This document shows, one piece after another, positions 8,625-17,152 of a stretch of 37,143 nucleotides of DNA. The first letter of the stretch is position 1. Each line of letters starts with the position of its first letter. Below the pieces are notes generated by a model that saw only the letters and a list, made by a program, of their open reading frames with translations, was not told the DNA's origin and ran no database searches. Position numbers and translations under genes: made by a program. This DNA comes from Nitrospira sp. (lineage in GTDB: Bacteria > Nitrospirota > Nitrospiria > Nitrospirales > Nitrospiraceae), in NCBI GenBank assembly GCA_019636945.1, contig JAHBWO010000028.1:1-37143 (forward strand). The letters are read 5' to 3'.

Positions 8625-10123
8625 ACCTTGAGCTTTTCAAGAAGCACATCAACCGAATCGGAAGCATCCAGCAGCGCCCCGGTCAAGGCTTGTGTCCCAC
8701 GATGAGGATCCATCAAGGGGACTTTCTTGATCGTGGTATCACCGCCATCGAACAAGACCGAAGTCCAACTGGCACCGTACAACGACTTCGCAAACTTACT
8801 CACACAGCGTCCTCGGAAATAGGCTCGCGTGCCCATCGGAGGATGGAACTCGGCTCGCTGGATTTCTGCTTCGTCGACGATCCGCTCAATGAGCTGGCTA
8901 CGCTCCAGCGTATAGAAAAGCCCTTTTTCAGGACGGACGTCATGGTATTGAAGATCCATCAATTTCACGCGTGGATCGTCCCATCCACAGCCTTTTCGTT
9001 CCATATAGGACTCGATCAAGTGTCGCTTCGCTACCCAATCCAATGAATGGACCAACAACCGCGGATCACGCTCCAGTTTATTCAGCACATCTTCCCAACG
9101 GAGCAGCACATCCTGAACAGTGGGACCGTGAACCTGCGAAGCATAAAACACCTTGGCCGCATTCAGATAGGCGCGTTGGATCGCCAGCGCCGTCGTGGGC
9201 CTTCCTCCTGCCAACTTCACCGTCTGCTTGGCTTCCAGATCTCGCGACACTTGTTTGAACACCCGAACCGGCTCCTCAAGTTCGATCTGCGGCAAGTCGG
9301 CACCGGCTTCCAGCAGATGCAGTACGATGTCCAAAGTCCCCACCTTGAGATAGGTCGACAGCTCCGCCATGTTGGCGTCGCCCGTAATCACATGGAGTCG
9401 CCGGAACCTCACTGCATCCGCATGCGGTTCGTCGCGCGTGTTGATGATCGGCCGCTTGACCATCGTATTGAGGTCCAACAGACATTCAAAAAAGTCCGCG
9501 CGCTGAGAGATCTGATATTCCGTTGGAGTGGTCTGATTTTCTGACCCGACTTTTCCCGCCCCGGCAAAGATCGGCCTGGTGACGAGAAACGGCGTCAATG
9601 TGCGCGCAATCCGATCGAATGGGACGGTCCTTGAGATCAGGTAGTTCTCATGGTACCCGTAGCTGTTGCCTTTCCCGTCGGAGTTATTCTTATAGATGGT
9701 ATAGACTTCGAAGCCTCGTGCGCGGGCCATCGTCTGCAGGCATGAGGCCAGAATGCGCTCTCCCACCCGTTCAAATGCCACGATCTCTCGAGCGTGTGAA
9801 CACTCCGGCGTCGAGTACTCTGGATGAGCTCCATCCACATACAACCGTCCGCCGTTCGCCAACACCTTGTTCAGCTGCCGGTTATAGTCCGGGTTCGGAC
9901 GCTCACGCTCCCCCTCGACTTCAAAGCCGCGTGCATCGACCAGAGGGTTCTCATTTTCGTAGTCCCAGATTGCGGTTGGAGCCGCCAGGTTTGGATAGTG
10001 CCCGATCACGGCAAAGGACCCTGACACCGGGTCCATCGCAGACACGTCTCTCGATGCAATCCCGAACTCGGTTTCCGTACCAAGCACCCGGGCGGAATTC
10101 GTAGGAGTTTGTTCTTTCATCAT
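8621..10123 (-). CDS. dop: Dop, Pup/UBact deamidase-depupylase
   Basis: Dop is a PafA homologue that deamidates a C-terminal glutamine of the modifier, where needed, and removes the modifier from substrates. The 500-residue protein shares with PafA the blocks TETEFGIA, VDGAHPEYSTPEC, YKNNSDGKGNSYGYHENY and INTRDEPHADAVRFRRLH. It also has the extra stretch at about residues 40-80 (IGHYPNLAAPTAIWDYE, then RPNPDYNRQ) that corresponds to the Dop loop missing from PafA. The start follows the mpa stop after four bases and the stop overlaps prcB. No small gene fits on either side, although mycobacteria keep pup between dop and prcB. Confidence 0.95.
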   Translation of the reverse strand: MMKEQTPTNSARVLGTETEFGIASRDVSAMDPVSGSFAVIGHYPNLAAPTAIWDYENENPLVDARGFEVEGERERPNPDYNRQLNKVLANGGRLYVDGAHPEYSTPECSHAREIVAFERVGERILASCLQTMARARGFEVYTIYKNNSDGKGNSYGYHENYLISRTVPFDRIARTLTPFLVTRPIFAGAGKVGSENQTTPTEYQISQRADFFECLLDLNTMVKRPIINTRDEPHADAVRFRRLHVITGDANMAELSTYLKVGTLDIVLHLLEAGADLPQIELEEPVRVFKQVSRDLEAKQTVKLAGGRPTTALAIQRAYLNAAKVFYASQVHGPTVQDVLLRWEDVLNKLERDPRLLVHSLDWVAKRHLIESYMERKGCGWDDPRVKLMDLQYHDVRPEKGLFYTLERSQLIERIVDEAEIQRAEFHPPMGTRAYFRGRCVSKFAKSLYGASWTSVLFDGGDTTIKKVPLMDPHRGTQALTGALLDASDSVDVLLEKLKV

Positions 10124-10127
10124 GCGG

Positions 10128-11897
10128 CTAGAGATAGTGGCCGGTACTCATGGTTTCAATCTGACGATGTTCCGTCGGTCCACCGCTGATGGTCCGAAGG
10201 TGGATGATCTTCTCACCCTTCTTGCCGGCGACCTTGGCCCAATCGTCCGGATTGGTCGTATTGGGAAGATCTTCGTGTTCTTTGAACTCTTCGCGGATGG
10301 CACGGATCAAGTCGTCCGAACGCAAACCGGTCCCCTCGTTGGCGATCACCCGCTTCACGGCGAACTTTTTCGCCCGCGACACAATCCCTTCAATCAACGC
10401 GCCACTGGCAAAGTCCTTGAAGTACAACACTTCCTTTTCGCCGTTGGCATAGGTCACTTCGATGAACTTGTTTTCTTCGCTGGCCGCATACATGGCTTCG
10501 ACGGTCATCGCGGTCAAGCGTTCGACAAGCGCATGCCGATCCCCCCCATGCCGCGCGACATCCTCCTCGGCGAACGGAAGGTCCGTGGAGATATACTTCG
10601 AGAAAATGTCCCGTGCTGCGTCGGCATCCGGACGCCCCACCTTCACTTTGACGTCCAATCGCCCGGCACGCAGCACGGCCGGATCGATCAGATCCTGCCG
10701 ATTGCTCGCTCCGATGACGATGACATTCCGCAATCGCTCGACGCCGTCGATCTCGGAGAGAAATTGGGGAACGATCGTTGACTCAATATCCGAAGATACG
10801 CCTGTCCCACGGGTGCGAAAGAGCGCGTCCATTTCATCAAAAAAGACAATCACTGGGTGTCCGTCCTCGGCCCGCTCCTTGGCCTTCTTGAACACCTCAC
10901 GGACTTGACGCTCCGATTCACCGACGTACTTGTTGAGTAACTCCGGACCTTTGACATGCAGGAAATAGCTCCGAATCTCTTTCCCGGATCGATCTCCCAG
11001 CTTCTTGGCGATCGAGTTGGCCACCGCTTTGGCGATCAGGGTCTTTCCGCAACCAGGCGGCCCATAGAGCAACACCCCTTTGGGCGCACTGAGTTTGTAT
11101 TCCGCGAAGACCTGTGGATGTAAAAATGGGAGTTCGACGGCATCACGAACCTGCTCCAACTCTTTCTGAAGACCACCGATGTGCGCATAATCGACATCCG
11201 GAACTTCTTCCAAGACCAGCTCTTCCGCTTCGGACTTCGGGAGTTTTTCGATCACGTAGCCGGAACGTACATCGTAGAGCAGATGATCTCCCACGCTCAG
11301 CCGTTCAGCCAACAAGGGATCGCCCAGATCAGCCACCTTCTCCTCGTCGAAATGCAGAGTGACCAAGGCCCGGCCCCCTTCTAGCACATCCTTGAGTCGA
11401 ACGACTTCGCCTTGGCTGTCAAATCCCTTGACCTCCACCACATTGAGGGCTTCATTCAAGACAACTTCTCGCCCCTTCCGCAACTCAGTCCGGTTGATCG
11501 AGGGATGAAGGCTCACTTTCATTTTCCGCCCCGACACATACACATTGCCCGTTCCGTCTTCGTTCAGACTGGAAAAGATGGCGTAGCTCGACGGAGGCGC
11601 CGTCAGCTTTTCCACCTCAGCCCGAAGGGCCTCGATCTGAGCTTTGGCGTCTTGCAGCGTCGCGACGAGTTTCTCGTTCTGTTTGGTCGCCTGGTCGAGT
11701 TGGTAGCGAGATTGATACAGCCGACGGATCTCTTCTTCCATCGACTGAATTTGCACGCGAAGTTTGTCGAGCTCCCGAGCCTGTTCACTGTTCTTGTGAA
11801 TCATCTCCCCCTCCCCCTCGGACAACCGCTTTGTAATCTTCTTGACAGAATCTCGGAGGGACCGGAGCCGGTTTGGCTGACTCTTGCTATCCGCCAT
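10128..11897 (-). CDS. mpa: Proteasomal ATPase (Mpa/ARC), AAA unfoldase
   Basis: The hexameric ATPase recognises pupylated substrates, unfolds them and feeds them to the 20S core. From ATG 11897 it has 589 residues: an N-terminal coiled coil (about 15-100) that binds the modifier, two OB-fold segments (about 105-225), then one AAA domain with Walker A GPPGCGKT at 279-286, Walker B IVFFDEMDALF near 350, and the arginine-rich LRAGRLD region. The last residues GHYL match the C-terminal tyrosine motif that docks into the alpha ring. An upstream GTG at 11969 is excluded because it would overlap the -10 box of the promoter. It heads the proteasome operon. Confidence 0.95.
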   Translation of the reverse strand: MADSKSQPNRLRSLRDSVKKITKRLSEGEGEMIHKNSEQARELDKLRVQIQSMEEEIRRLYQSRYQLDQATKQNEKLVATLQDAKAQIEALRAEVEKLTAPPSSYAIFSSLNEDGTGNVYVSGRKMKVSLHPSINRTELRKGREVVLNEALNVVEVKGFDSQGEVVRLKDVLEGGRALVTLHFDEEKVADLGDPLLAERLSVGDHLLYDVRSGYVIEKLPKSEAEELVLEEVPDVDYAHIGGLQKELEQVRDAVELPFLHPQVFAEYKLSAPKGVLLYGPPGCGKTLIAKAVANSIAKKLGDRSGKEIRSYFLHVKGPELLNKYVGESERQVREVFKKAKERAEDGHPVIVFFDEMDALFRTRGTGVSSDIESTIVPQFLSEIDGVERLRNVIVIGASNRQDLIDPAVLRAGRLDVKVKVGRPDADAARDIFSKYISTDLPFAEEDVARHGGDRHALVERLTAMTVEAMYAASEENKFIEVTYANGEKEVLYFKDFASGALIEGIVSRAKKFAVKRVIANEGTGLRSDDLIRAIREEFKEHEDLPNTTNPDDWAKVAGKKGEKIIHLRTISGGPTEHRQIETMSTGHYL

Positions 11898-11915
11898 AGT
11901 GAGACGATACGACCA

Positions 11916-11931
11916 GCTCGAAATATCGAGC
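11916..11931 (-). promoter_or_regulatory. Small palindrome in the mpa leader
   Basis: A perfect 6-base inverted repeat, GCTCGA and TCGAGC around four bases, lies 18 bases upstream of the mpa start and downstream of the predicted transcription start. It could form a short leader hairpin or be an operator half-site pair. No obvious Shine-Dalgarno precedes the mpa ATG, so a leader structure could matter for translation. Confidence 0.35.
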
Positions 11932-11959
11932 CTAAGCGAGAGTACGTTTGGTGTGAGGG

Positions 11960-11988
11960 ATTCTAACACCCGACCTAGGGGTGGTCAA
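11960..11988 (-). promoter_or_regulatory. Predicted sigma70-type promoter of the proteasome operon
   Basis: On the minus strand TTGACC (11988-11983) and TAGAAT (11965-11960) are separated by exactly 17 bases, a near-consensus housekeeping promoter. Transcription would begin around 11953, giving a leader of about 55 bases before the mpa ATG at 11897. It lies in the gap after thiE and should drive mpa-dop-prcB-prcA-pafA and the M23 gene. Confidence 0.6.
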
Positions 11989-12044
11989 CTGCAACGGGCG
12001 TTCTGACGCGTCATGGACTCACGCGCCGTCACGTCACATCGTAT

Positions 12045-12665
12045 CTACAACGCGTCCGTGAACTCTCGAACCGCTTCACCGATGTCATCACGAGTCAACA
12101 ATGCGCCGATCACCGCTACTCCATGAGCACCGGCTCGGCGGACGGCTGCCACCCGGTCGCACGTGATGCCTCCGATGGCAAATACCGGGATGGATGATCG
12201 ACGGCACACCTCGGCAAGCAATGCGAGTCCTAACGGAGCCCCGAATGATCGCTTGGACGGCGTATCAAAGATAGGGCCAAACACGACATAATCGGCACCG
12301 CTCTGATTCGCCCGCTGGACATCTTCGGCAGAGTGTGTGGAGATCCCAATCAATCGTCGCGACCCGATCAATTGACGAATAGGCCGTGTCGGCAGACTGT
12401 CGGATCGAAGATGCACCCCATCCAGATTGAGCGCCATCATAAGATCTACACGATCGTTGATCAGCAATGGTACCGAGCGCGGACTGCTCACGGCATAAAT
12501 TTCCTGTGCCAGCAACAGAAGTTCACTCGTAGGCAGGTCTCGTTCTCTGAGCTGAATGGCCTGGAGGCCAGCTTCGATCGCACGATCGAGCAACGGGACA
12601 AGCGAACGGCCTTGAGTGTGGTGACGATCGGTGACTAGCAGAAGGCGGAAGTTAACGGAAGACAT
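12045..12665 (-). CDS. thiE: Thiamine-phosphate synthase
   Basis: ThiE couples the thiazole and pyrimidine phosphates to make thiamine phosphate. The 206-residue protein has the TIM-barrel signatures IQLRERD, LLINDRVDLMMAL, LDGVHL, YVVFGPIFDTPSK and VFAIGGI. The ATG at 12665 (MSSVNFRLLLVTDRH) is chosen over an earlier in-frame start at 12695. It follows thiG after about 110 bases of G/A-rich sequence. The related regulator TenI shares the fold, but placement behind thiS-thiG favours the synthase. Confidence 0.85.
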   Translation of the reverse strand: MSSVNFRLLLVTDRHHTQGRSLVPLLDRAIEAGLQAIQLRERDLPTSELLLLAQEIYAVSSPRSVPLLINDRVDLMMALNLDGVHLRSDSLPTRPIRQLIGSRRLIGISTHSAEDVQRANQSGADYVVFGPIFDTPSKRSFGAPLGLALLAEVCRRSSIPVFAIGGITCDRVAAVRRAGAHGVAVIGALLTRDDIGEAVREFTDAL

Positions 12666-12776
12666 GTCGAACGCGCGTAAAAGGTGAAGAGTCAACCGTG
12701 AGGGGCACGATAAGAATCTCTTGCTTTTCCCCTCTCCACCTACCTTTCACTTCTCACATTTCACCCCTTACCGGCC
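12666..12776. other. G/A-rich imperfectly repetitive thiG-thiE spacer
   Basis: On the minus strand this spacer consists of degenerate GTGA/GTGAAG units (for example GGGGTGAAATGTGAGAAGTG). It looks like a small low-complexity intergenic repeat. No terminator or promoter is evident within it. Confidence 0.35.
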
Positions 12777-13550
12777 TCACAGCATTCCTTCGATCGGACT
12801 ACTCGCCGTTGCGTACAGCTTCCTGGGAATACGACCGGCCTTGTATGCCAGTCGGCCGGCCTGCACGGCATATTTCATTGCTTCCGCCATCGCAAGCGGA
12901 TCTTGCGCACCAGCGATGGCGGTGTTCATGAGCACCGCATCGGCGCCTAACTCCATCGCAAATGCGGCATCGGACGCGGTCCCCACACCAGCATCGACGA
13001 TGATCGGCACCTTGATCATTTCCATGATGATTTTCAAATTATAAGGATTGCGGATGCCAAGGCCTGATCCGATCGGCGCCGCCAACGGCATGACAGCGGG
13101 ACATCCAACATCGACGAGTTTCTGAGCGACGATGGGATCGTCATTCGTGTAGGGAAGGACAATGAACCCTTCTTGAATAAGAATCTTGGCCGCTTCGATT
13201 AAGCCCGCCGTATCCGGGAACAGCGTTCTTTCATCGCCGAGCACCTCCAACTTCACCAAGTCGGAGACGCCGGCTGCGCGAGCCAGTCGGGAATACCGCA
13301 CCGCATCTTCCACCGTATAGCATCCCGCAGTATTGGGCAGAATCGTGTATTTCTTCGGATCGATGTAATCGAGGAGATTCTCCTTCGATCGATCGGTGAT
13401 ATTCACGCGACGCACCGCGACCGTGACCACATCTGCGCCCGACATTTCAATCGCTTTCTTTGTCTCGGCAAAGTCTTTGTATTTTCCCGTCCCAACCCAT
13501 AATCGGGACTTGAACTCACGCCCCGCAATAATCAATCGATCATCTGCCAT
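12777..13550 (-). CDS. thiG: Thiazole synthase
   Basis: ThiG makes the thiazole phosphate of thiamine from deoxyxylulose phosphate, dehydroglycine and the sulfur of ThiS thiocarboxylate. The 257-residue protein has the usual length and motifs: [37 protein letters not shown], the catalytic lysine in [24 protein letters not shown], and [19 protein letters not shown]. Its ATG lies inside the thiS reading frame, with AGAGGT as ribosome binding site in the thiS tail. The two are thus overlapping and probably translationally coupled. Confidence 0.96.
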   Translation of the reverse strand: MADDRLIIAGREFKSRLWVGTGKYKDFAETKKAIEMSGADVVTVAVRRVNITDRSKENLLDYIDPKKYTILPNTAGCYTVEDAVRYSRLARAAGVSDLVKLEVLGDERTLFPDTAGLIEAAKILIQEGFIVLPYTNDDPIVAQKLVDVGCPAVMPLAAPIGSGLGIRNPYNLKIIMEMIKVPIIVDAGVGTASDAAFAMELGADAVLMNTAIAGAQDPLAMAEAMKYAVQAGRLAYKAGRIPRKLYATASSPIEGML

Positions 13551-13779
13551 GTTGACCTCTTGAGGATGATCCGCCTCCGATGAAACTCATAATCTCGACT
13601 CGATCCCCATCCATGAGCTGGCGCTGGCCGAATGCCGCGCGATCCAAAATTTCAAGATTCAGTTCCACTGCCACCCGTTCGGTCTTGATGTCCAACTCTG
13701 TCAATAAATCCGAGACCGTTGCACCACTACGCCAGGCCCGTTCTTCGCCGTTCACATGGATTTTAATGGCATTCTGCAT
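13540..13779 (-). CDS. thiS: ThiS sulfur carrier with C-terminal extension
   Basis: ThiS is a small ubiquitin-fold carrier whose C-terminal Gly-Gly is adenylated and thiocarboxylated. The protein (79 residues from ATG 13779; an ATG at 13788 is possible) matches the family: [41 protein letters not shown]. The frame does not stop after the glycines; it adds SSSRGQHGR, which encodes the thiG ribosome binding site and start. Either the tail is removed by a protease before sulfur loading or the carrier works unusually. The frame and stop (TGA at 13540-13542) are clear. Confidence 0.85.
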   Translation of the reverse strand: MQNAIKIHVNGEERAWRSGATVSDLLTELDIKTERVAVELNLEILDRAAFGQRQLMDGDRVEIMSFIGGGSSSRGQHGR

Positions 13780-13876
13780 GCCTATCATCCTATGAGACCG
13801 GAATTCGCCTTGTCAACAAATGGGCCTTGCGCGGATATCAAGAAAAACCGCACAATAGTGCGTCAAGAGTTTACCC

Positions 13877-14347
13877 ATGCAGGACAACAACCAGCGTCTC
13901 GCGGCGCTCTTTCGATCCATGGCCGATCTCTTGTCGGCTCAGCGAGCGAACCCATATCGCGTGCGGGCCTATCGACGAGCAGCGGATGCGTTGCTTGCCC
14001 TGGAAGAAGATGTGGCCGCGGTCGCACAGCGCCAGGGACTGGAGGAAATTGACGGGATCGGCGAGGATTTGTCCAAAAAGATCGAAGAGTTTCTTGAGAC
14101 CGGGACGATCCGTGCTTATGAAGAGCTGAAGACTCCACTCCCGGCGGAGGTCAAGAATTGGGCAACGCTTCCGGGACTATCCGACTCGCTCGTGACCTAT
14201 CTATACTTTCGCCTCGGCATCAGAACACTCAAGGATCTCGAGCAGCTCATCCAATCTCATCTCCTTCGGACCCTGCCGAGTTTTGCCGGATCCGAAGACC
14301 GCCTACTGCAAGCCGTTCAACAACGGATGCAAAATCACGAGCCTTAA
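13877..14347 (+). CDS. Stand-alone PolX-type helix-hairpin-helix protein
   Basis: A 156-residue protein resembling only the N-terminal DNA-binding part of family X DNA polymerases. It has the 8-kDa-domain pattern RLAALFRSMADLLSAQRANP followed by YRVRAYRRAADAL, then the helix-hairpin-helix motif LEEIDGIGEDLSKKIEEFLETG, and a second short repeat around TLPGLSDSLVTYL. The polymerase palm and the PHP nuclease domain are absent, so it is probably a non-catalytic DNA-binding or repair accessory protein. It stands alone on the plus strand, divergent from thiS, and its ribosome binding site (AAGAG) is weak. Confidence 0.75.
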   Translation: MQDNNQRLAALFRSMADLLSAQRANPYRVRAYRRAADALLALEEDVAAVAQRQGLEEIDGIGEDLSKKIEEFLETGTIRAYEELKTPLPAEVKNWATLPGLSDSLVTYLYFRLGIRTLKDLEQLIQSHLLRTLPSFAGSEDRLLQAVQQRMQNHEP

Positions 14348-14392
14348 TAGGCCACGGGATACCCCATACAGCACTGCCGCCCAGCATAACTC

Positions 14393-14546
14393 CAGGATGC
14401 TCAAAAAGGCTGTCCAGCAAGGCCGCAGCGAGCAGAGAGGCGAGGCGTACGCTCCGGTACGTGAGCCTCTGAGTGACGCGACCTGCCAGCGCGAAACGCT
14501 TCGTCGAAGGCAGGGAACGCCGTTGGCGGCCTTTTTCAGCGTCCTG
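14393..14546. repeat. 154-base terminal-inverted-repeat element
   Basis: The ends are 18-base inverted repeats with two mismatches: CAGGATGCTCAAAAAGGC at 14393-14410 and GCCTTTTTCAGCGTCCTG at 14529-14546. Inside are two further hairpins, one centred on CGTAC/GTACG (14446-14461) flanked by GAGGC/GCCTC, and one with stem CCTGCC/GGCAGG (14482-14514). There is no coding capacity. It resembles a MITE or REP-like interspersed element, and I recall similar sequences as frequent in Nitrospira genomes. The right end abuts the ctpA stop codon, so it may act as a 3'-end structure for ctpA. It is the only copy I see here. Confidence 0.65.
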
Positions 14547-15905
14547 TTACGACGCCTTGAGCTCCTTAAAGATCTTCCAGCTCTTCAGCAATTCCACAGC
14601 CTTCTGCAACTGCACATCCTGCTCAAGGGAAAGTTCTCCGCCCGCTTCTGGTAAGGCTGGTGGAGGCGTCCCGTTCTTCGATCCTCCCTCCTCGGGAGAC
14701 TTTCCATTCTGTGGTACGGCATCCTTCCCCGTTGGAGGCTTGACGGCCTTCGGCTCGAGGTCCTTGTCTCCGGATTTCCCTTCAGGCCCTTTAGCGGCCA
14801 CTGGAGCAGACAGCTTCACCACAATATCAGGAGTAATCCCCGTCGACTGAATGGATCGACCTTTCGGCGTATAGTACTTGGCAGTCGTGAGGCGCAGACC
14901 TGACCCATCACCCAAGGCCAAGATCGTCTGAACCGATCCTTTCCCAAACGATGTCGTTCCCACCACGAGACCTCGGCCCCAATCTTGGAGCGCTCCGGCG
15001 ACGATTTCCGATGCGCTCGCCGAGCCCTCATTCACCAGAATAATGACAGGAAGGTCCTCCAACTGATCTTTTGCCTTCGCGACCCATTCATCCTTCTTGC
15101 CTTCTCGACTCTTGGTATAGACCACCAGCTTCCCAGTCGGCAGGAATTGTTCGGATACATCAACCGCCGCCGTCAGCAACCCGCCTGGATTATTCCGCAG
15201 GTCGAGAATCGCGCCCTGGACCTTCTGCTCTTTAAACTGCTTGATCGCTTTGGCCAAGTCCCTCCCTGTGGCTTCTTGGAACTGGGTGAGCCGGACATAG
15301 CCGAGGTTCTCGATCACCTTCGACTTCACACTTTCAATTTTGATGGTGTCCCGAACGAGGGTAAACACCAAGGGGTCTGTCGCACCATCTCGTTGAATGG
15401 TCAGATTGACTTTACTCCCCTTCGGCCCTCGCATCTTCTGCACGGCATCCATCAACGTCAAATCCTTGGTCGGATCCTCATTGACCTTGATGATGAAATC
15501 CCCCGCCTTGATACCAGCTCGATGAGCAGGGGTGCCCTCGATCGGAGCGATCACCGCCAATCGATTATCTTTCACACCGATTTGGATTCCGACTCCCCCG
15601 AACTCTCCTCTGGTTTCCACCTGCATCTCTTTGTACATCTCAGGGGTCATGTAGGCCGAGTGCGGATCGAGCGTCGACAGCATCCCGCGAATAGCACCTT
15701 GAATCAAATCTTTTGGCTTTGTCTCATCGACATAGTGCTTCTGCACCTGATTCAGCACTTCCGAGAAGGTCTTGAGTTCCTCGTAGGTTTCGCTGGCATG
15801 TCCGGTCCGCTCCCAGCCCTTCCCGATGATGACGCCACAGAGCAGGGCAAGTGCAATCATCGGCCCGACCACCCAAGATTTCCGACGCGGCTGCTGTTCC
15901 ATCAT
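14547..15905 (-). CDS. ctpA: S41 family C-terminal processing peptidase
   Basis: A periplasmic serine protease that trims or degrades proteins from the C-terminus. From ATG 15905 (GAAGGGA upstream) it has 452 residues: an N-terminal membrane anchor (VVGPMIALALLCGVIIG), a PDZ domain (GGVGIQIGVKDNRLAVIAP, GIKAGDFIIKVN) and the S41 catalytic core. Active-site serine 297 in GSASASEIVAG and lysine 322 in SFGKGS are both present, 25 residues apart as in E. coli Tsp. A low-complexity Pro/Gly/Lys linker (about 365-415) precedes a short C-terminal helical tail. It is the last gene of the ftsEX-envC group and ends beside an inverted-repeat element. Confidence 0.93.
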   Translation of the reverse strand: MMEQQPRRKSWVVGPMIALALLCGVIIGKGWERTGHASETYEELKTFSEVLNQVQKHYVDETKPKDLIQGAIRGMLSTLDPHSAYMTPEMYKEMQVETRGEFGGVGIQIGVKDNRLAVIAPIEGTPAHRAGIKAGDFIIKVNEDPTKDLTLMDAVQKMRGPKGSKVNLTIQRDGATDPLVFTLVRDTIKIESVKSKVIENLGYVRLTQFQEATGRDLAKAIKQFKEQKVQGAILDLRNNPGGLLTAAVDVSEQFLPTGKLVVYTKSREGKKDEWVAKAKDQLEDLPVIILVNEGSASASEIVAGALQDWGRGLVVGTTSFGKGSVQTILALGDGSGLRLTTAKYYTPKGRSIQSTGITPDIVVKLSAPVAAKGPEGKSGDKDLEPKAVKPPTGKDAVPQNGKSPEEGGSKNGTPPPALPEAGGELSLEQDVQLQKAVELLKSWKIFKELKAS

Positions 15906-15970
15906 CGTTTTATCCCTTCTTTCTTGCGTCGTCAGACCGGTTGGGTCTGGAGGCGCGGTCACGACTTCCC

Positions 15971-17152
15971 CTATCTCTTTGCCAGCCAGTGGAGCGGATC
16001 GACCGGCTCAGCTCCCTCACGCAACTCAAAGTATAATGTATTTTCTCCCGTCATGCCCGTATCTCCAGTTTCCCCAATCGACTGGCCTTCGACCACCTGC
16101 TCACCAACCTTGGTCAAAATCTTGGACGCATGAGCATACAGTGAGAAGAACCCGTTAGCATGATCCAGGATTATAACGAGTCCGTACCCTTTCAACCAGT
16201 CCGCATAGACGATGCTCCCGGGCATCACGGCATGAATCAGACTCCCCTCGGTCGTACGAATTTCGATCCCTTTGCGTTGAACATACGTGTCAAAGGTGGG
16301 ATGTTTCTGCCGTCCGAAGAACGACACCACCTGTCCTTCGGCCGGCCAGGGCAACGCCCCGCGGACGCCACGTGGAAGCGAGGCCGTCGTGGGTGGATGC
16401 AAGGCCACGGCTCGCCGACGCGATTCCAAGTCTTGCAGCAAGTGATCCACCCGTGAGGCTGACCGTTCCAGCTCTTCGACCGCACGATGATAGGCATCTT
16501 TCTGATGCGTGATTTTTTTCAGATAGAGAGTTTTCTCTTTTTGAAGCACTCGAATGTCGGCGAGTTTTTTTTCGATGTTTTGCTTGAAGACCATCAGCCC
16601 ATCTCGAGCGTCAGCCCGCTGACGCTCGGCCTGCTCCATTCGTGCCATGTCGGCCCGAAAGCCTTGCAGGAGTTCGTAGTCCTTCTGTGAGACAGCGGAG
16701 AGATACTGCCCGCGGCGTTGAAGGTCTCCATACGAATCCGCAGTCAAGAGCGCCTTCACGTACCCGAACCGGCCTTCCATGTACTGCACGCGAAGCCGGG
16801 CCAAGATGGCTTCCCGTCGCGATTGAACACTGGTCCGCGTGGTCACCAACTGTTCTGTAATTTCATCCAGCTCACGATCCTTTTGTCGCAATTTCCGATT
16901 GATGTCCTGATGATCTTGTCGATGGTGGACCAATCGTTCATCCAAGGATTGGAGTCCCTGCAACACGGATTCCCGTTTTTTTTCAGCAGCCTCTTCCCGC
17001 TTTCGTTTTTCTTCAATCTTGTCTTTCAGGGCTTCAAGACGCTTTCGCTCACGCTGAATTTTTTCGGCGAGAGGATCCGTAGCTGCCTCAATAGGCATGA
17101 CCCACCCCCCGAGTGCGAGAAGCCCGGTCAGCAGGAGGAGAGGACGTCTCAT
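15971..17152 (-). CDS. EnvC-like murein hydrolase activator
   Basis: The 393-residue protein has a signal peptide (RRPLLLLTGLLALGGWVMP), a long coiled coil (about residues 30-250) and a C-terminal LytM domain. The LytM zinc ligands are degenerate: the usual HxxxD is GIEIRT and the final HxH is LYFELR. It should therefore bind and activate amidases, as E. coli EnvC does, rather than cut peptidoglycan itself. The ATG at 17152 overlaps the ftsX stop as ATGA and leads straight into the signal peptide. Position directly after ftsEX supports the FtsEX-EnvC relay at the division site. Confidence 0.88.
   Translation of the reverse strand: MRRPLLLLTGLLALGGWVMPIEAATDPLAEKIQRERKRLEALKDKIEEKRKREEAAEKKRESVLQGLQSLDERLVHHRQDHQDINRKLRQKDRELDEITEQLVTTRTSVQSRREAILARLRVQYMEGRFGYVKALLTADSYGDLQRRGQYLSAVSQKDYELLQGFRADMARMEQAERQRADARDGLMVFKQNIEKKLADIRVLQKEKTLYLKKITHQKDAYHRAVEELERSASRVDHLLQDLESRRRAVALHPPTTASLPRGVRGALPWPAEGQVVSFFGRQKHPTFDTYVQRKGIEIRTTEGSLIHAVMPGSIVYADWLKGYGLVIILDHANGFFSLYAHASKILTKVGEQVVEGQSIGETGDTGMTGENTLYFELREGAEPVDPLHWLAKR

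Noticed and set aside
13789..13876. TPP riboswitch ahead of thiS
   Set aside because: Only about 90 bases separate thiS from the divergent gene, and the conserved CTGAGA and related core blocks are not seen.
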